From Oikopleura dioica (Eukaryota > Chordata > Appendicularia > Copelata > Oikopleuridae), in contig OU015568.1 in the NCBI GenBank assembly GCA_907165135.1, forward strand, positions 3,418,501-3,482,500: a stretch of DNA of 64,000 bases, given 5' to 3'. The notes under the pieces were generated by a model that saw only the letters and a list, made by a program, of their open reading frames with translations, ran no database searches and had not been told where the DNA came from. Position numbers and translations under genes: made by a program. This document shows, piece after piece, positions 44,924-56,546 of this stretch (position 1 is the stretch's first letter; each line of letters starts with the position of its first letter).

Positions 44924-46024
44924 GGTTCAGAATCTCTTCTATGATTTCAGGGCGTTCTCTATCGGGTAATAACTGGAAATACAGTAATATGGCCGGCGCA
45001 TTCTCCTCGGCAAAAAAGGAGAAGGTCGATCAAAAGATCAAATTGAATGGCAGATTAGAAAAGATGATGATTTTATGGCGGATTGGAATTAATTATCAAA
45101 TACAGTTATTCCTCGAGAACCGGTTATCACACAAAATATACAAAAACTTCAATTTAAATAATGAAAAATCAAACCGAGTTCTTTAAGGAAATATCTGATC
45201 TTATTATAAATTAAAAATTCAATTTTGAATATTATAAATTATTGATAAAAACTCAAGTTCTGAGGCTTCAAAAACATCATCTCTTCTTTACTTTTCGCAA
45301 ACTGTTTCTTATTCTGCTCTATTTTTTTAATAAAATGAAGGAAAAAACTGAACTCTCGCCTCCGGGCAGGCTCCTTATCTGATCAGCGAAGATTAATCCT
45401 CAGGCCATAGTGGCAGTTCGTCAATAACGTCCACCCGAATAATAATTATTTTCGAGGCAAATCAAAACGGATTTCGCGCTGAATTAAACCGAGGCCAGCA
45501 AATTAATCCCAAGATCAAGAGTAATGGCCTGGAGAATATTGATTCAGATACAGTTACAGTTGCATCCTTTCTGAAATGGCTATTTTCTGCGTAGTTTTAT
45601 GAGGGCAGCCTTAGAAGGCTAAGAACAAGGACCCCTTCTTCTACTCGATGTCGGTAGATGTCTTTAAATGTCCTTATAATCAAGGAAGCCTCACTGTCTT
45701 GAGATGTATGTAAATATCATTAGATGTTCCTAGATGTCCCCAGATGTCTATTGATCGTGAATTGCCGTTAATGTTCTTTGAAGCCCTTAGATGTCTCTAG
45801 ATGTCATGAGATGTACCCAAATGTCATTAGATGTCACCAGATGTCTCCAAAGGACTTGAATGTCTCTAAGATCATTTTTTTTCATTTCCCTTGCCTGTAT
45901 ATTTTACACTTTGCTGCAGCATCGCTTTTTCACTAAGAAAAGGTACTGTTTCTGATTGAATAAAAAAAATTATTTCCGCGGTTTTTTTTTCAAAACGCCA
46001 ATTCTCGCAAAGTGATTTTCATTT
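44924..46024. other. Intergenic, 1.1 kb, with a degenerate short repeat
   Basis: No coding exon was recognised. About 45645-45870 is rich in repeats of TAGATGTC separated by a few bases. The rest is AT-rich. Confidence 0.4.
45645..45870. repeat. Degenerate tandem repeat of an AGATGTC unit
   Basis: More than a dozen copies of (T)AGATGTC or close variants, about 10 bp apart (for example CCCCAGATGTC, TCTAGATGTC, ACCAGATGTC), interrupted by about 40 bp of unrelated sequence. A decayed minisatellite. Confidence 0.65.
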
Positions 46025-49000
46025 TCAACCGATTCCTGCAAAGAAGATGACTCCAAGAACAAGCAAGTAGGTGAAGATCAGCAAAGCAATTATCCACGGC
46101 TATAATTTTTAATTAAATTTCCTCGTTTTTTACTGGTTATTTCACTTTTTCTGGCGACTTTTTGAATTGATATAAAAGAAGAATTGCTAATGATTTCGAC
46201 GCTTTTGAATATGAATTTATTCAAAAATGGCCCTCCTGTCCGAAAAATAAATACGTAGTTACTTTTTACATAATTAAGTATTTTATGCATACTGTTTGTT
46301 CAACATACTGTAGGTTGCGTTGTACGTACTGTTTAATTAGCGTTCCATACTGTTAATTTTCTCAAATTTCTCTTTTTGAATTCAAGGAAGAGGAATGACA
46401 AAAAAACTGTGCTTTTTGATTTTTAGAGAACAAAAGAAGTAACAAAAATTGATGATTCATTACCGATATTGGCAATTGTGTTTCAACGATCGATCGGCGC
46501 AGTCGAAGTCGATATCCGACGAATTGAGGCAACTTTTCAAAAGGGATGACAAAAGTTTTCCAGCCACTACTTTTTTCTCTCATCAAAACATGACTTTCTG
46601 AATAAAGAACTTCATGACCTGAAGGTCCAGAAGGTTTGTTTATTTTCAGTAACAACCCTAACCGGGGTAGGCTAACCCTAACTTGTCACCACTGTTTCCT
46701 GAATCATGGGTAAGCTGCTTTCCAGATCTTCCTTCTTAGAGTCATCTCTTCTACTGATGGACGTGCAATTCTTATTGCTCTCTGTTGTTTTTAAAATACA
46801 GTTACTCTGAGAGTTCATGTTTCAATTCTTTTTGAATTTTGTTGAAAAATCACTTTGCGAGAAACGCACGGTACTTACGAGAGGAAATTTTACGAGCCAT
46901 AAAAACTGATCAAGATTGAAATTTTCCTCCCAATCAGACAAAAAAGGTTGATAAGTTTAATTAGCAATTACCCGTTTGATTGGAGGTAGTCGGAAAATGC
47001 CCATTGCATAATTGGAAGAAATGCAGAAGACCAAAAGGGAAGTAACAGGGTCATGCCGATCAGGATCATTGCAAATGTCTTGTGCCTAAAATAAACAGTT
47101 CAATGACGAGGTATTGACTTAAAAAGGCGTATTTTTATTCTCAAAAGAACTCGGATTTTTATACTTTTATGAACATCTTAAAACATTCAGGGGACTCCTT
47201 TAATAGTCTTAAAATTTGGTGGGAGAAAATTTTCATATAAAAATGTTCTATTTCAAATACTGTAGGAAAAGTGCCGGCTCAGTTTTGTCCTTTCAAAAAC
47301 AAGAAAACCCGAGTAACCTGAAAATGTCGGAAATGTCACAATATTCCGAGAGCTACATTTCTTATGATAAAGAAATTGATTCATGTACGGCAATTACTGA
47401 ATGTTAGTCAGTCAAAGATGCTCAAAATTTCAAAGATATATTTCAGGCCTTTCAGAATTAGAGATCGCCGAAATTGTTGAAACCAGGCTGAAGTTTTATG
47501 AGTTAGAGCTTATGAATCACAAGAAAGAAACATTTGATAGAACACGACTGAATAAAGAGTCGATTGTGAGTTTCGAGGCTGAGCTAATGAACCACAAAAA
47601 TGAGATGTTGGAGATAGTACGTCAAAACAAGGAAGAGACTTTTGAAGTAGCGCGACGAAACCGAGAGCTTATCGAAAGCTTCATTGCAAATGGAGAATTT
47701 CCGGACGATCTTTCAAATGCTGTCCTTTTTCCGGATCAAGTCGATCAAAAACGCTCTTATACAAGCATCAAAAGCTATGGCACTGTGATTTTCTTTCTTG
47801 TATTGGTACCGGTTTTGACTTTCACCTTTAGAATTGTAGTTGCTTTGCGTTTTCATGATAACGCTGCTGATTCATTCTATATTTTTTATAAAATTTTATT
47901 CAGTCTTTGGATAATTGGTATTGGCCTCGGCCTAGGTCACTTTTTATGGAAAATAAAAAAAATGAAATTAGCAAGAATAGGAATTATGATCAGCTTATTT
48001 TTATTTAATATTTCTCTGTTGCTCAATCTATTCTATTTTACTAATATTAATACTAACACTCACAAATTCGTTTCGTACGGTGTACATTGCGTGTTTTCTA
48101 GTTGTTCGAACAAGACGCAAACTGCGAATTAAATCTTAAGTGCAGAATTTGGGCAAAAATATTGAAAATGATTTTCGCTGGAAAATTTATAATTGACTGT
48201 GGTAAATCAATCCTTTACCTTTTTTCTTTTACTTCCATTACTTTTCTTTCCTCCTCTTTCTTTATCAATTTCGCGATTCAGAAAAAAGAACAAACATTTT
48301 ACTCTGTTTTCATCGATAATAAATTTGTCATCATATCTTTCTATCAGTTCTTGTTATTAACACCTCTGATTTTTAAAATAAAACCGTGTTGTTTTTTCTA
48401 TTTAGATTCTGGTTTATATATTTTTTGAGGGATGAGCCAAAGGCCATTAGGCACACGGTTCCATTAGTCCTTCTTCTTCTTATTCTTATTGTTATTATTA
48501 TTAACGCATTATAAATATTATATCCAATAGAGGCGCCTAGGAAAACAGGCTTTTATGAAGGATTTTGTATGGGAAAAATGATGGGAAACAAAGGTCAACC
48601 TTCAAAAAACTATGAAAGAATGAAAAAATGGACCTTCAATAAAGAAAAAACTCTTCCTTGATTTCAATAAAATTCTTACCTTCTTGGAACATAAGAGCCC
48701 ATTTCGCTTGAAGAGCTGCTTAGATTTTTCTCTTCAATTTTCTTGCTCTTTTTCCTTCAAAACAAATTGTTACTTTAGTCACTAGTCACTAGTGGCCCAT
48801 TTTTTTCTCTTTTCTTATGCGGGAACAAGCCATGTATCAAATTCCAAAGACGTTTTCCTTTCAAAGTGAAAGGACTTCATCGAACTTCTGTCCGCAGTGA
48901 AAGTCATTTAGGGATTATCTCTCTGCATGCATCGGCAGCACGGGTTTTTTTTTTTGTCAGAAGAATCGATGAAATGAGCTTTTCCCACAAAAATTTCCCT

Positions 49001-49155
49001 GCAAAGCGCTCATTTTTCTACCTTTTTCTTATTTCCGTATCTTCAAATACCGGTTCAAATATTGGCACGATAAATTCTCCGTAATCAGTGTCTTCTGATT
49101 CAAAAGTATCATTTCTGATGATTTCCGTTATTGAAAGATCTCTAAAATGACCCAT
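46025..49155 (-). CDS. Two-TM membrane protein hosting a nested gene
   Basis: ATG 49155 begins an acidic segment (TFESEDTDYGEFIVPIFEPV), then a Lys/Ser-rich exon (RKRKKSKKIEEKNLSSSSSE, MGSYVPRR). After an intron of about 1.6 kb the next exon encodes TM1 (TFAMILIGMTLLLPFWSSAF), then a lumenal or outer segment (HEVLYSESHVLMREKSSG, GWKTFVIPFEKLPQFVGYRL) and finally TM2 (WIIALLIFTYLLVLGVIFF) next to stop 46025. The five exons join in phase to about 182 residues. I do not recognise the family. The long intron carries a complete gene on the opposite strand. Confidence 0.66.
47324..48132 (+). CDS. Coiled-coil protein with three TM segments, nested in an intron
   Basis: Start at ATG 47324 (MSEMSQYSES); an in-frame ATG at 47243 is also possible. 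After a small intron (T|GTTAGTC...TTTCAG|GC), the main exon gives a charged coiled coil (LSELEIAEIVETRLKFYELE, ELMNHKNEMLEIVRQNKEE, in which ELMNHKxE occurs twice), then three hydrophobic helices: TVIFFLVLVPVLTFTF, YKILFSLWIIGIGLGLGHFL and IGIMISLFLFNISLLLNLFY. A short Cys-containing end (CVFSSCSNKTQTAN) leads to stop 48132. It has no recognised family. The coding strand is opposite to the host gene, whose long intron encloses it. Confidence 0.64.
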
Positions 49156-50062
49156 TTTTTCGGAAAAATAAGAACTGCTTTTTCGCGACTTGCTACTTTA
49201 TATACAGATGCAGGCGTCAAGGTAATTTGGCATCAGTAGTCGCTTCATTAATCTGATAGCCCATAAAATTGCCGTTTGAAAGGCTCTTTGATTAGCTCTG
49301 ACAGCATCTGAAGAGGAAAGGGGAGTAGAAGGCGAATCTGAATGCCTATTCTGAGTTCAGATATTGAACTTCAAATGCAGCCACAAAGGCGGACTTTTTG
49401 TTTTTTCAGAACTAGAAAAGGATGAATCCGTTTATTAATAATTTGGCAGATTGTTGACTCAAACAATATTCATACTTCTTCCAGCGCAGATTTTCTCGTT
49501 CTACAAATTATCGTTAATTTTCCAAACAAATAACTCAAGACTTGTAAAAAGAACTTACAATAGAGTTGAACTGCGTTTCAGCAATGAGCAAAAAACATGG
49601 CTAAATTTAAAAATTAACTGTTTTTAAAACATTCAAGCGCAGTAGTTAAACTGTACCATTTCGTTGTTCTGGTTTCGCGAACAGGACCACGCTCGTTTAA
49701 ATTTTGAAAGTCGCCAACCACATCGATCGAAGAGCTTCCCGCTACTCGTTCGATCCGGGCAATCGCGGGGCAAAATCGACTGGTCTTCGCCGGCTTCGTA
49801 GTCGGTTTTGTCTAGCAGACAGGACTGAGGGGCTTCTGTTCGGGAGTACTCTTGGAGATACCTGTCGATGGGATCGACAAACAGCTAAATTTTCGAGCCA
49901 AAAACTCGTTTTTCTGATCCTTTTTCTTTGATTGCTCAAAACGAGCTTTCTTGTCGAGCTCCCCTTAACAATCAACACGGTAAAATTGCCATTGCCCTTC
50001 AATTTCGCTTCAACTCCAAAGCTTAAAATTTTAAAAAACTTTAAAATTCTTCAAGCACTTTT
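49156..50062. other. Intergenic, nothing recognised
   Basis: About 900 bp. A more GC-rich patch at about 49700-49880 has open frames on both strands, but none has protein-like composition or splice partners. It could be the promoter region of the two-TM gene or an RNA gene that I cannot identify. Confidence 0.3.
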
Positions 50063-50613
50063 TCACGTGTTTTCCACGTCTTCAGTGCTTCTAACTTCCA
50101 AGAGCTACTTGAAATTGGTGAAAAATTCAGCACTTACCGAAATATCTCTCGAGGATCTCTCGAGGGCCCGGTTAATAATGAGCGCCAGATGGCTTGTGTA
50201 AGAAAAATGAGAACGAAGGGACCATAAAATAGGAATTTAAACGATAATTTTATATTTTATTTTCGAAAAAGTAATGAGAAAGTAAACAAAGTATTATGAC
50301 CGTGTGATGATTTGTAATTACTGTAGTACTCATTTATTTTACTTTGAATTAAATATTCTTCGAAACTCTACCAAAAACACTTACTAAGGCCTGTCCTGAG
50401 TCTCTGGGTCGTGATAAATCCGTCTACTCGAAAATCACGAGGCAAAGAAATCGAAATATTGAGAATTCTTTCCGGTCGATACTGGTCTTCAAATGGGATG
50501 ATTAATTTTTCTTCTGTTATAAACAAAACTTCTGTATTTTTAAAATAAGATTCATCCAAAACCTGGAAGTCCGTTTCCTCGACCGCCGTAGAATTTCTCT
50601 GCTTTTCTCGCAT
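50063..50613 (-). CDS. Unknown small protein
   Basis: ATG 50613 (MREKQRNSTAVEETDFQVLD) followed by YFKNTEVLFITEEKLIIPFE and LNISISLPRDFRVDGF, ending at an AGTAAG donor. A second short exon (IWRSLLTGPSRDPREIF) and a third (RTEDVENT) then reach a stop at 50063; the phases agree. No signal peptide, TM or known domain was seen. The reading frame is open upstream to about 50670 without another ATG, so the true start may be in a 5' exon. Confidence 0.4.
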
Positions 50614-51090
50614 CTGTTCTTCGGAAGTTATTCTAGCGATCAGGGATTTAATCCTTTTTCTCTTCGTCTTTCTACCTGATTTTGCATGCCGATTCCAACG
50701 CCTCTATCTACTACCTTTCCCATAAAATTCGACCAAGCGAAATTCAAAAGCAAAGGAATCAAAATGAACATTTTTTGCTGTTTCCTTTTTCGATAAAATT
50801 AACTGCCGAATTGGTCGAGAATTGTGCCTATTTGCACACAGACAGGCTCATGATTTATAGAAGTGTCTGAATTGTCCCTTGCGTACTGTGATTTTAAAAA
50901 ATAATTACCGCACCAAGCTAGGGACGGAGTAAATTAACTCGTTTAATTCAGCCTTCCAGAATTATATATTCAGTCTTTTTTTCGCGTTCCTTTGCAAGCA
51001 CTTTTCCTTTCATTTAGACTTTTTTAGACACTTTACTAGTTTATTAATGCGTTCAAAGAAAAAAAATTACATAACTACTTTCATTAGTCT
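50614..51090. other. Intergenic, nothing recognised
   Basis: AT-rich sequence between two minus-strand genes. No exon, RNA gene or repeat was seen. Confidence 0.3.
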
Positions 51091-52467
51091 TTATCTTTTC
51101 AAAAATATAAGTACAAAAAGCAAGAGCACAAATGAAAGCAGGTTTTCTTCGCCATAGCTAGGAACCATTTCAGTTCTTTTCGTCGTCGTTGTCGTGGTCT
51201 TCTTTGTCGTCGTTGTCGTTGTTGTCGTCGTCGTGGTAGTGGTTGTCGTGGTTGTTGTTGTCTTTCTGTAAATCCCACAAAATGACTAAGCAGAAAATTT
51301 TATTATCCTTCATTTAAAATTTGAAGTTACGACGTCACAATCTTTAAAGTATTTGTTCATGGCTTCTGTTATCAAATCGAAATCATCTTTACTCATCCAG
51401 CTGCAATAACCTTCATCTAAAAAAACACTTGATTCCGGGTAGGAGCCACTTAGTCAGGAGAGCCGTTTGGTCAGGGAGCCATTTGGTCAGAAGAACCATT
51501 TAGTCAGGTCTGTCTAACTGGCTCCCTGACCAAATGGCTCCCTGACTAAATGGCTCCTTCTAAAGCGTGGGCGATGAGTGATGGAATTTAACACTGGCTT
51601 TTTTTCTGGCAATGAAGTCTGATTCATCGAATTCTGATGTAAAGGGTTGAAATAATTCATCGGCGAAAACTAGAAAAAAATTTGATAAGAAAAAATTCGT
51701 CAAAAATGCCGTCAAAGTAGGGCCATTTTTGCGAAAATGCCCCGAAAATGGTCATTTTTGAAACAATTTTCTCAATTAAACCCCCTGAAACTAATTTTTA
51801 TCAAATGCTTTTGTGCTCAACAGACTCGTCAGGATCTGTAGATTCCAAAAATATATTATTCATATCATATGAATCATATGCGGACTATATGTGTAAATAT
51901 TATTTCGGTCACCCCTGAAAATCAATACTGACAACCCTCTCTAAAGAGGACGAATTTCTTGACACTAGAATTGAAAACAAAATTATGAGATCGTTATAAT
52001 TCATTCAAAAAATCATTTAAATTTTGTTTTAATCAGCAATATTCCGTCACTCATCGCCCACGCTTCAGAAGGAGCCATTTAGTCAGGGAGCCACTAGGTC
52101 AGAAGCGCCATTTGGTCAGACCTGACCAAGTGGCTCCCTGACTAAATGGCTCCCTGACTAAATGGCTCTCCTGACTAAATGGCTCCTACCCCTTGATTCC
52201 CAAGGACCATTTCACTTTTTTTTCTTCTTATTTTTTACCTTCATGATAATCCAGCCAATATTGAACTTCGTCACATGGTAAATTTATCAGAAAATCAATC
52301 GCTGTTTGTATCGCATAGTCCATTTTCTCTCTTAGAATGAAAAAACATGACTCCTGTTTCAGGAGGCACAGCTTCCTTATTTGAAAGTCAAAGCAAATGG
52401 CAGAACTGTCAGAAGTTCTTATGGCGTCAGCAAAGAATGGAGAGAAATAGGATTTTAGAACAACCAT
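51091..52467 (-). CDS. Thr-rich surface protein with C-terminal hydrophobic anchor
   Basis: Exon 1 from ATG 52467 contains FADAIRTSDSSAICFDFQIR, CLLKQESCFFILREKMDYAI and NLPCDEVQYWLDYHE. After an intron that holds a foldback element, exon 2 reads DEGYCSWMSKDDFDLITEAM, NKYFKDCDV, and exon 3 is a run of about 17 threonines, KK, more threonines, then LLSFVLLLFVLIFLKR to stop 51091. The poly-Thr tract is a GTT/GTC microsatellite on the plus strand. The tail suggests a GPI anchor or short TM anchor. Exon 1 lacks an obvious signal peptide, so an upstream exon is probably missing. The Thr stalk recalls the gene at 40941 but the Cys parts differ. Confidence 0.55.
51437..52191. mobile_element. Foldback element with tandem-repeat arms and 9 bp duplication, in an intron
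   Basis: 755 bp with perfect 12 bp ends, GGGTAGGAGCCA and TGGCTCCTACCC. Each arm has several copies of a unit like TGGCTCCCTGACTAAA in opposite orientation, followed inward by AAGCGTGGGCGATGAGTGA and its complement. The centre is AT-rich. CTTGATTCC flanks both sides (51428-51436, 52192-52200). No transposase is encoded. It sits within the first intron of the Thr-rich gene. Confidence 0.87.
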
Positions 52468-52568
52468 AAATGCTCATTTATTGCTTTTATCTAACAGAAA
52501 ATGATGTGTTTGCTTCTCCCACTGTCGACGTCATCGTTAGTCCTCCAGATGATGGCCGTAATTTGCTC

Positions 52569-54255
52569 TTAAAATTCATCGAGTATGATTTTTATCCCAG
52601 ATTTTTTTTCTTCTACCTTGTAGTTTTTCCTCCTCAAAATCGTCTTATAGAAGAACTCCTCCGCCTCCATCCTAAACCGCCAAGACATGAGCGAGTAAAT
52701 TACAGCGTTCATGAAGCTATTGGCGATTAAGAACATAGACGCGAGAATCGAGAGTGTATTCATCGAATTCATAAATTCTAGGTCGAAATTTTCAAAGTCA
52801 TTCAACGGATCGAGTTTTTCGTAATTGACGACTTCGATGAAATTGAGCGTGATCATCGGTAAGAGACAAATCGTGAAAGACCCGACCATGACAATCAAGG
52901 TTTTTGACATGCTTAAATTTGTTCGATTCTAGCGCCCCGGTTTTGTGTCACCTGATGTCTGTATTAGCATTCGCCGTTGATCGAAGCGTGTGTTTGACTT
53001 TTGCCCTGTAGGAATGAAAATGACTCGCTGTAATAAAATTGATCGTCCACATTGCCAGAAGCGGGAGAAGCAACGAAGCTCTGAAAGCGAGTTTAAAGCC
53101 AGAGAAATTTTAAATTATCTCTAGCTTTTAGATCGCTTTTCCATAGATCAGATAGAAGGTTTTTCCAGTGCCGACGACAAGGAGGGATGATGTCAGCTGA
53201 TACTTGCTGTTTTCGATGATAAATGGAAGGGCGGATATCACGAGGGCGAGGAACCAAGAGAATCCAATGGTGAGATAGATGCGGTTGTTCAGGCTTTTTC
53301 CGATGATACGGCGGTATTTGAACGGGAAACGGATCGCGAAATAGCGGTCTGTTAAAAGGATGATCAAATTCGTGTAAATTTAAGGCTCTTTTATAGTTTT
53401 TATTTGATCATCAAAAACTATCGAGCTAAAAGCCAAGGTAAAGACTGAAGCCAGAATCGACATGGTCATTATAACTCCCGATACTCCAATCAGCGAAAAT
53501 ATTACTGGTGGAAAGCCATAAGATGGAACTGAAACATTGAAATTATCCTGCAGATAATTGAGGTCAATAGCGGGCATAAGTCCACGAGACAGAATCGTGA
53601 GGGTGAATAAAGGAGCAACAAATATTCCAACCAACAAGTCAGCAATTGCAAGCGATATTTTATACGAGCCATAAGCGTTTTTGAAGCTCTCGCTGTTCTT
53701 CGTGATTAGAATGACGATAATATTGAGAGTAATGCATAAAATCGTCAAAATTATTCCAAGAACAACTGCTATTGAAAGTTTCATTTTGCAAGAAAATGAA
53801 ATTATGTCGAATAATCTCGGCTTCGTCTCCAAAAATCGCTGAGCATCAGAACCAAGTGAAACAGGTCCGCAGAATGGGACGATATTCAGGCTCTCGGTAT
53901 AGCTTCCTGAGTCGATTGTTCTCATGTTTTGGCAGAACAGCTGATCGGAATCACATGAAGAGTTGGAGCATAAATGCTCGTAGAGAATTCCATGATATGG
54001 GGTTATTGCTAGTAGTTTTTCTTCGCAAACAGAATTGAATATTTCAGCTAAAAATTTGAATTAATCTCTCCTTTATAAAATTAAAGGTTTGCCAAGATTA
54101 GCATGAATGTCGAAAAAGTCAGTAACGTCAAAAAACAATTAATAATTACCTGAGCAGTTTTCTTTAATAAATCTCAAAAATCCAGCGACTCCTTTTCCAC
54201 AAAAGCTCTCTCCATCAACCTCTCCGGGTATCTTTCCATAAGTCACGTTACACAT
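52569..54255 (-). CDS. Orphan class A GPCR with extended N-terminus
   Basis: A seven-TM receptor. The N-terminal outer part has many cysteines (CNVTYGKIPG, FIKENCS, LCSNSSCDSDQLFC, VPFCGPVSLG). TM1 is AVVLGIILTILCITLNIIVI, TM2 holds SLAIADLLVGIFVAPLF, TM3 ends SSI plus DRYFAIRFPFKYRR, TM4 is IYLTIGFSWFLALVISALPF, TM6 holds FTICLLPMITLNFIEV and TM7 holds NSFMNAVIYSLMSWRFR, where NPxxY has become NAVIY. Stop 52569. The DRY box and helix pattern are sure; the ligand class is not. The junction before DRY fits no GT-AG pair. ATG 54255 is the first in-frame start, but a signal peptide exon may lie upstream. Confidence 0.76.
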
Positions 54256-55066
54256 GTTTCTCTTTGCCCCGAAATCCGACTCGAATGGGACATAAAGTCG
54301 GACATAAATTGGCGATCATTTTTAAAGCCGCCATGTTGAGTTTGGCTCATTTTTAGCTTATTGAAAAAGGAAATGAAAAAGATCGGCTTAGTCAAGCTAG
54401 AGCTGATTGAGATTCGGCAGCGTTTAGGGGGCTTAAGAAAATCACCAACCATTACCGGCAAATTTGAAAATTATTATCCAATTTTCAAAAATGATGGATT
54501 CAAGGATAGAAGCTCATCTTTTAGTTGTATTTTTTCGATTTAAAAATAATATGAGTAGAACCTTTTCATTGCGGCTTTCGTTGGAAATAAATTATTCTTT
54601 CTTTACCAAAAATCGAAACCGCAATCGAATGGATAAAATGATCCATCTTCAAAAAGAAAAATTAATTCATCCTGCAAATTGACACTTTCTTTTGCATTTA
54701 AAATGAGCGTCAACTTATTTCATGCATCATTTTCACCTTTTTTGAAGAATGATAAAAATCAACTTTATTTTTATCGCCATTTTTGCGATGCTTATGCATT
54801 CAAGAGACGCGTTTTTAGTTGTTCCTTTTGACGGAAGTGATGTGGTAGATCGACGGTCTTATTCTGACTGGTTCAGGTACACAATGAAATGATAACATCA
54901 ATAAAAAGTTCAAGATCTCCTGAGCTCCAGCCACGAAACGATCATTTCTTCCACTCCTTCATGGACGAGTCTCTCAGAGACATGTCTGCCGTTCGATACC
55001 GATAAAATTTCACATAAATTATTCTTTTATTAATCACTGAATGTTTATACAGAAAAATATACGTCC
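54256..55066. other. Intergenic, nothing recognised
   Basis: About 810 bp between minus-strand genes. On the plus strand a short frame begins MRKINFIFIAIFAM-like hydrophobic sequence near 54750, but no continuation was found. No RNA gene or repeat was seen. Confidence 0.3.
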
Positions 55067-55930
55067 TTACAACTGCGCAATATTATCATAAATCGCGCTT
55101 TCTTTTGAAGCAATTCGTTCAATTTTCGCTGTTGTCGCGACTTTGTTTTCTTCCTTGATTTCTGTTGACGCTTTTTTCGATGGAAGACGGGCTTCGTCGA
55201 TGGAGGTGTAAACCAACTCACTGAAAAAAAGCTTTTAGAAGTGCTTTGAAATGAGAAATAATTACGAGTAGCGGCCATAAATTGACTTTTCCGAGTCTTC
55301 AGTTTCTTCATCCTCGATAAGTTTCATTTCTGGGATTGATGGCAGTTTCTAAAAAAGTAAAATTCGATGAAATTGAAAATCAACCTACTGCATTGACTCT
55401 TGAAAGCCGGGGAAGATCTTCTTTCATGTTCTTGAGCTGTGTTGTATCATTTTTCTCTTCGTCACTTTTATCCGAAACATCGGTCGAGCTATCAATAAAT
55501 TAAAGTTTCAATTTATGAAGCGGTACCTGTACTGAAAACCGAAAAATCCAAGGAGCAAAATGTGCAAAACAATTGAAATTCCACCAAAAACTGCAAGAAC
55601 AATGTATTTTTCGCCCATTTCTCCGGCTTGATTGTGCCTAAGCATCAGCCCCTTGATCGTAAAAAGAAGCATCAGAGGAATCGCAATGATGAAAACTGCG
55701 AAAAGTTGAAGAATGAACTCTGTTCTCGCAGCAATTTCACGCTTTGGGATGAATTGCAAAATGAAGAACAGAAGAGTAAGCAAAGAAACGACGATTGAGC
55801 TCCAATTGACCAAAGCAAGAGGGGTGGAAAATCTCGTCGAGTCTTCGATGCGACTGAAATAGGCGATTCCGCTTGTCAAAATGACTGTAACCAGCAGCAG
55901 TATGTTCTTAACGTTCCCTTGGAGTGACAT
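55067..55930 (-). CDS. Four-TM membrane protein with tyrosine-motif tail
   Basis: ATG 55930. Four hydrophobic helices: ILLLVTVILTSGIAYF, LVNWSSIVVSLLTLLFFILQ, LFAVFIIAIPLMLLFTIKGL and IVLAVFGGISIVLHILLLGF. The cytoplasmic tail runs over three further exons with acidic and Ser-rich stretches (KLIEDEDEETEDSEKSIYGR), then LVYTSIDEARLPSK and AIYDNIAQL at the stop 55067. LVYTSI fits the ITIM consensus (hydrophobic-x-Y-x-x-hydrophobic), and YGRY and YDNI are other possible phosphotyrosine sites. The four-helix layout resembles MARVEL/claudin-like proteins, but no diagnostic motif was seen, so the family is open. Confidence 0.66.
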
Positions 55931-56546
55931 TTTATTCTCTTTCGTTCGATTCTCTTTTCGGAAATCCGCTTTTTGTGAAAAGAGTTTGGCGATCCTTCAT
56001 TTGCTAATATAACCGGCAGTTATCGCTGCCCCAGCTGCATGTCTCTCCGAGACATGGCTATATCGGAATAACATTATTATCAAGCGCTTCCACAAATACG
56101 TTTATTATCACTTTTTTGAACATTTTTGAATCGTAAGTTTTTGGAATCGATCCACTTCTCCGATCCGCAAATCCGACCGGTGCTTTTCCAACCGCTCAAA
56201 AATCCAAAACAAATCCATTTCGCTTAAAGAAATTCACCTGAAACTAAACCGGTACCGCCGAAAACATTCTCAATTTGTCGGTTTTTTCGTGAACGTGATA
56301 CTAATGCGGCGCTTTGCGCTGATCTCGCTAATAACATCTTTGAGACTTTGGATGCTTCTTTGGTACAATTCTCTTTCGCGGGAAGAGGATTTGGAACTTG
56401 AGCGGGAGCGAAATTCCGCCGAGTCGTATATATTTGTGGCGAGAAAGAGATGAAACTCAGTTTTAAGTTAAGAGTCCACAGAAAACCATAAGGTAAGATT
56501 TCTTTATTTTCCTGCTTCAAATTTTATTATTTTCAATTTTAGAAGG
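55931..56546. other. Divergent intergenic region
   Basis: About 615 bp between the divergent four-TM gene and the Cys-rich secreted gene, probably with both promoters. No exon was recognised. Confidence 0.35.

Noticed and set aside
48102-48428. Hydrophobic plus-strand frame after the nested gene
   Set aside because: Lies past the stop codon of the nested gene in AT-rich sequence; the hydrophobicity comes from T-rich codons. More likely 3' UTR.
49704-50002. Overlapping frames on both strands in a GC-richer patch
   Set aside because: No splice partners, no signal or domain, and Arg/Ser-rich composition typical of non-coding GC-rich DNA.
51170-51265. GTT/GTC microsatellite as an independent repeat
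   Set aside because: It encodes the poly-Thr tract of the minus-strand surface protein in frame, so it is coding sequence.
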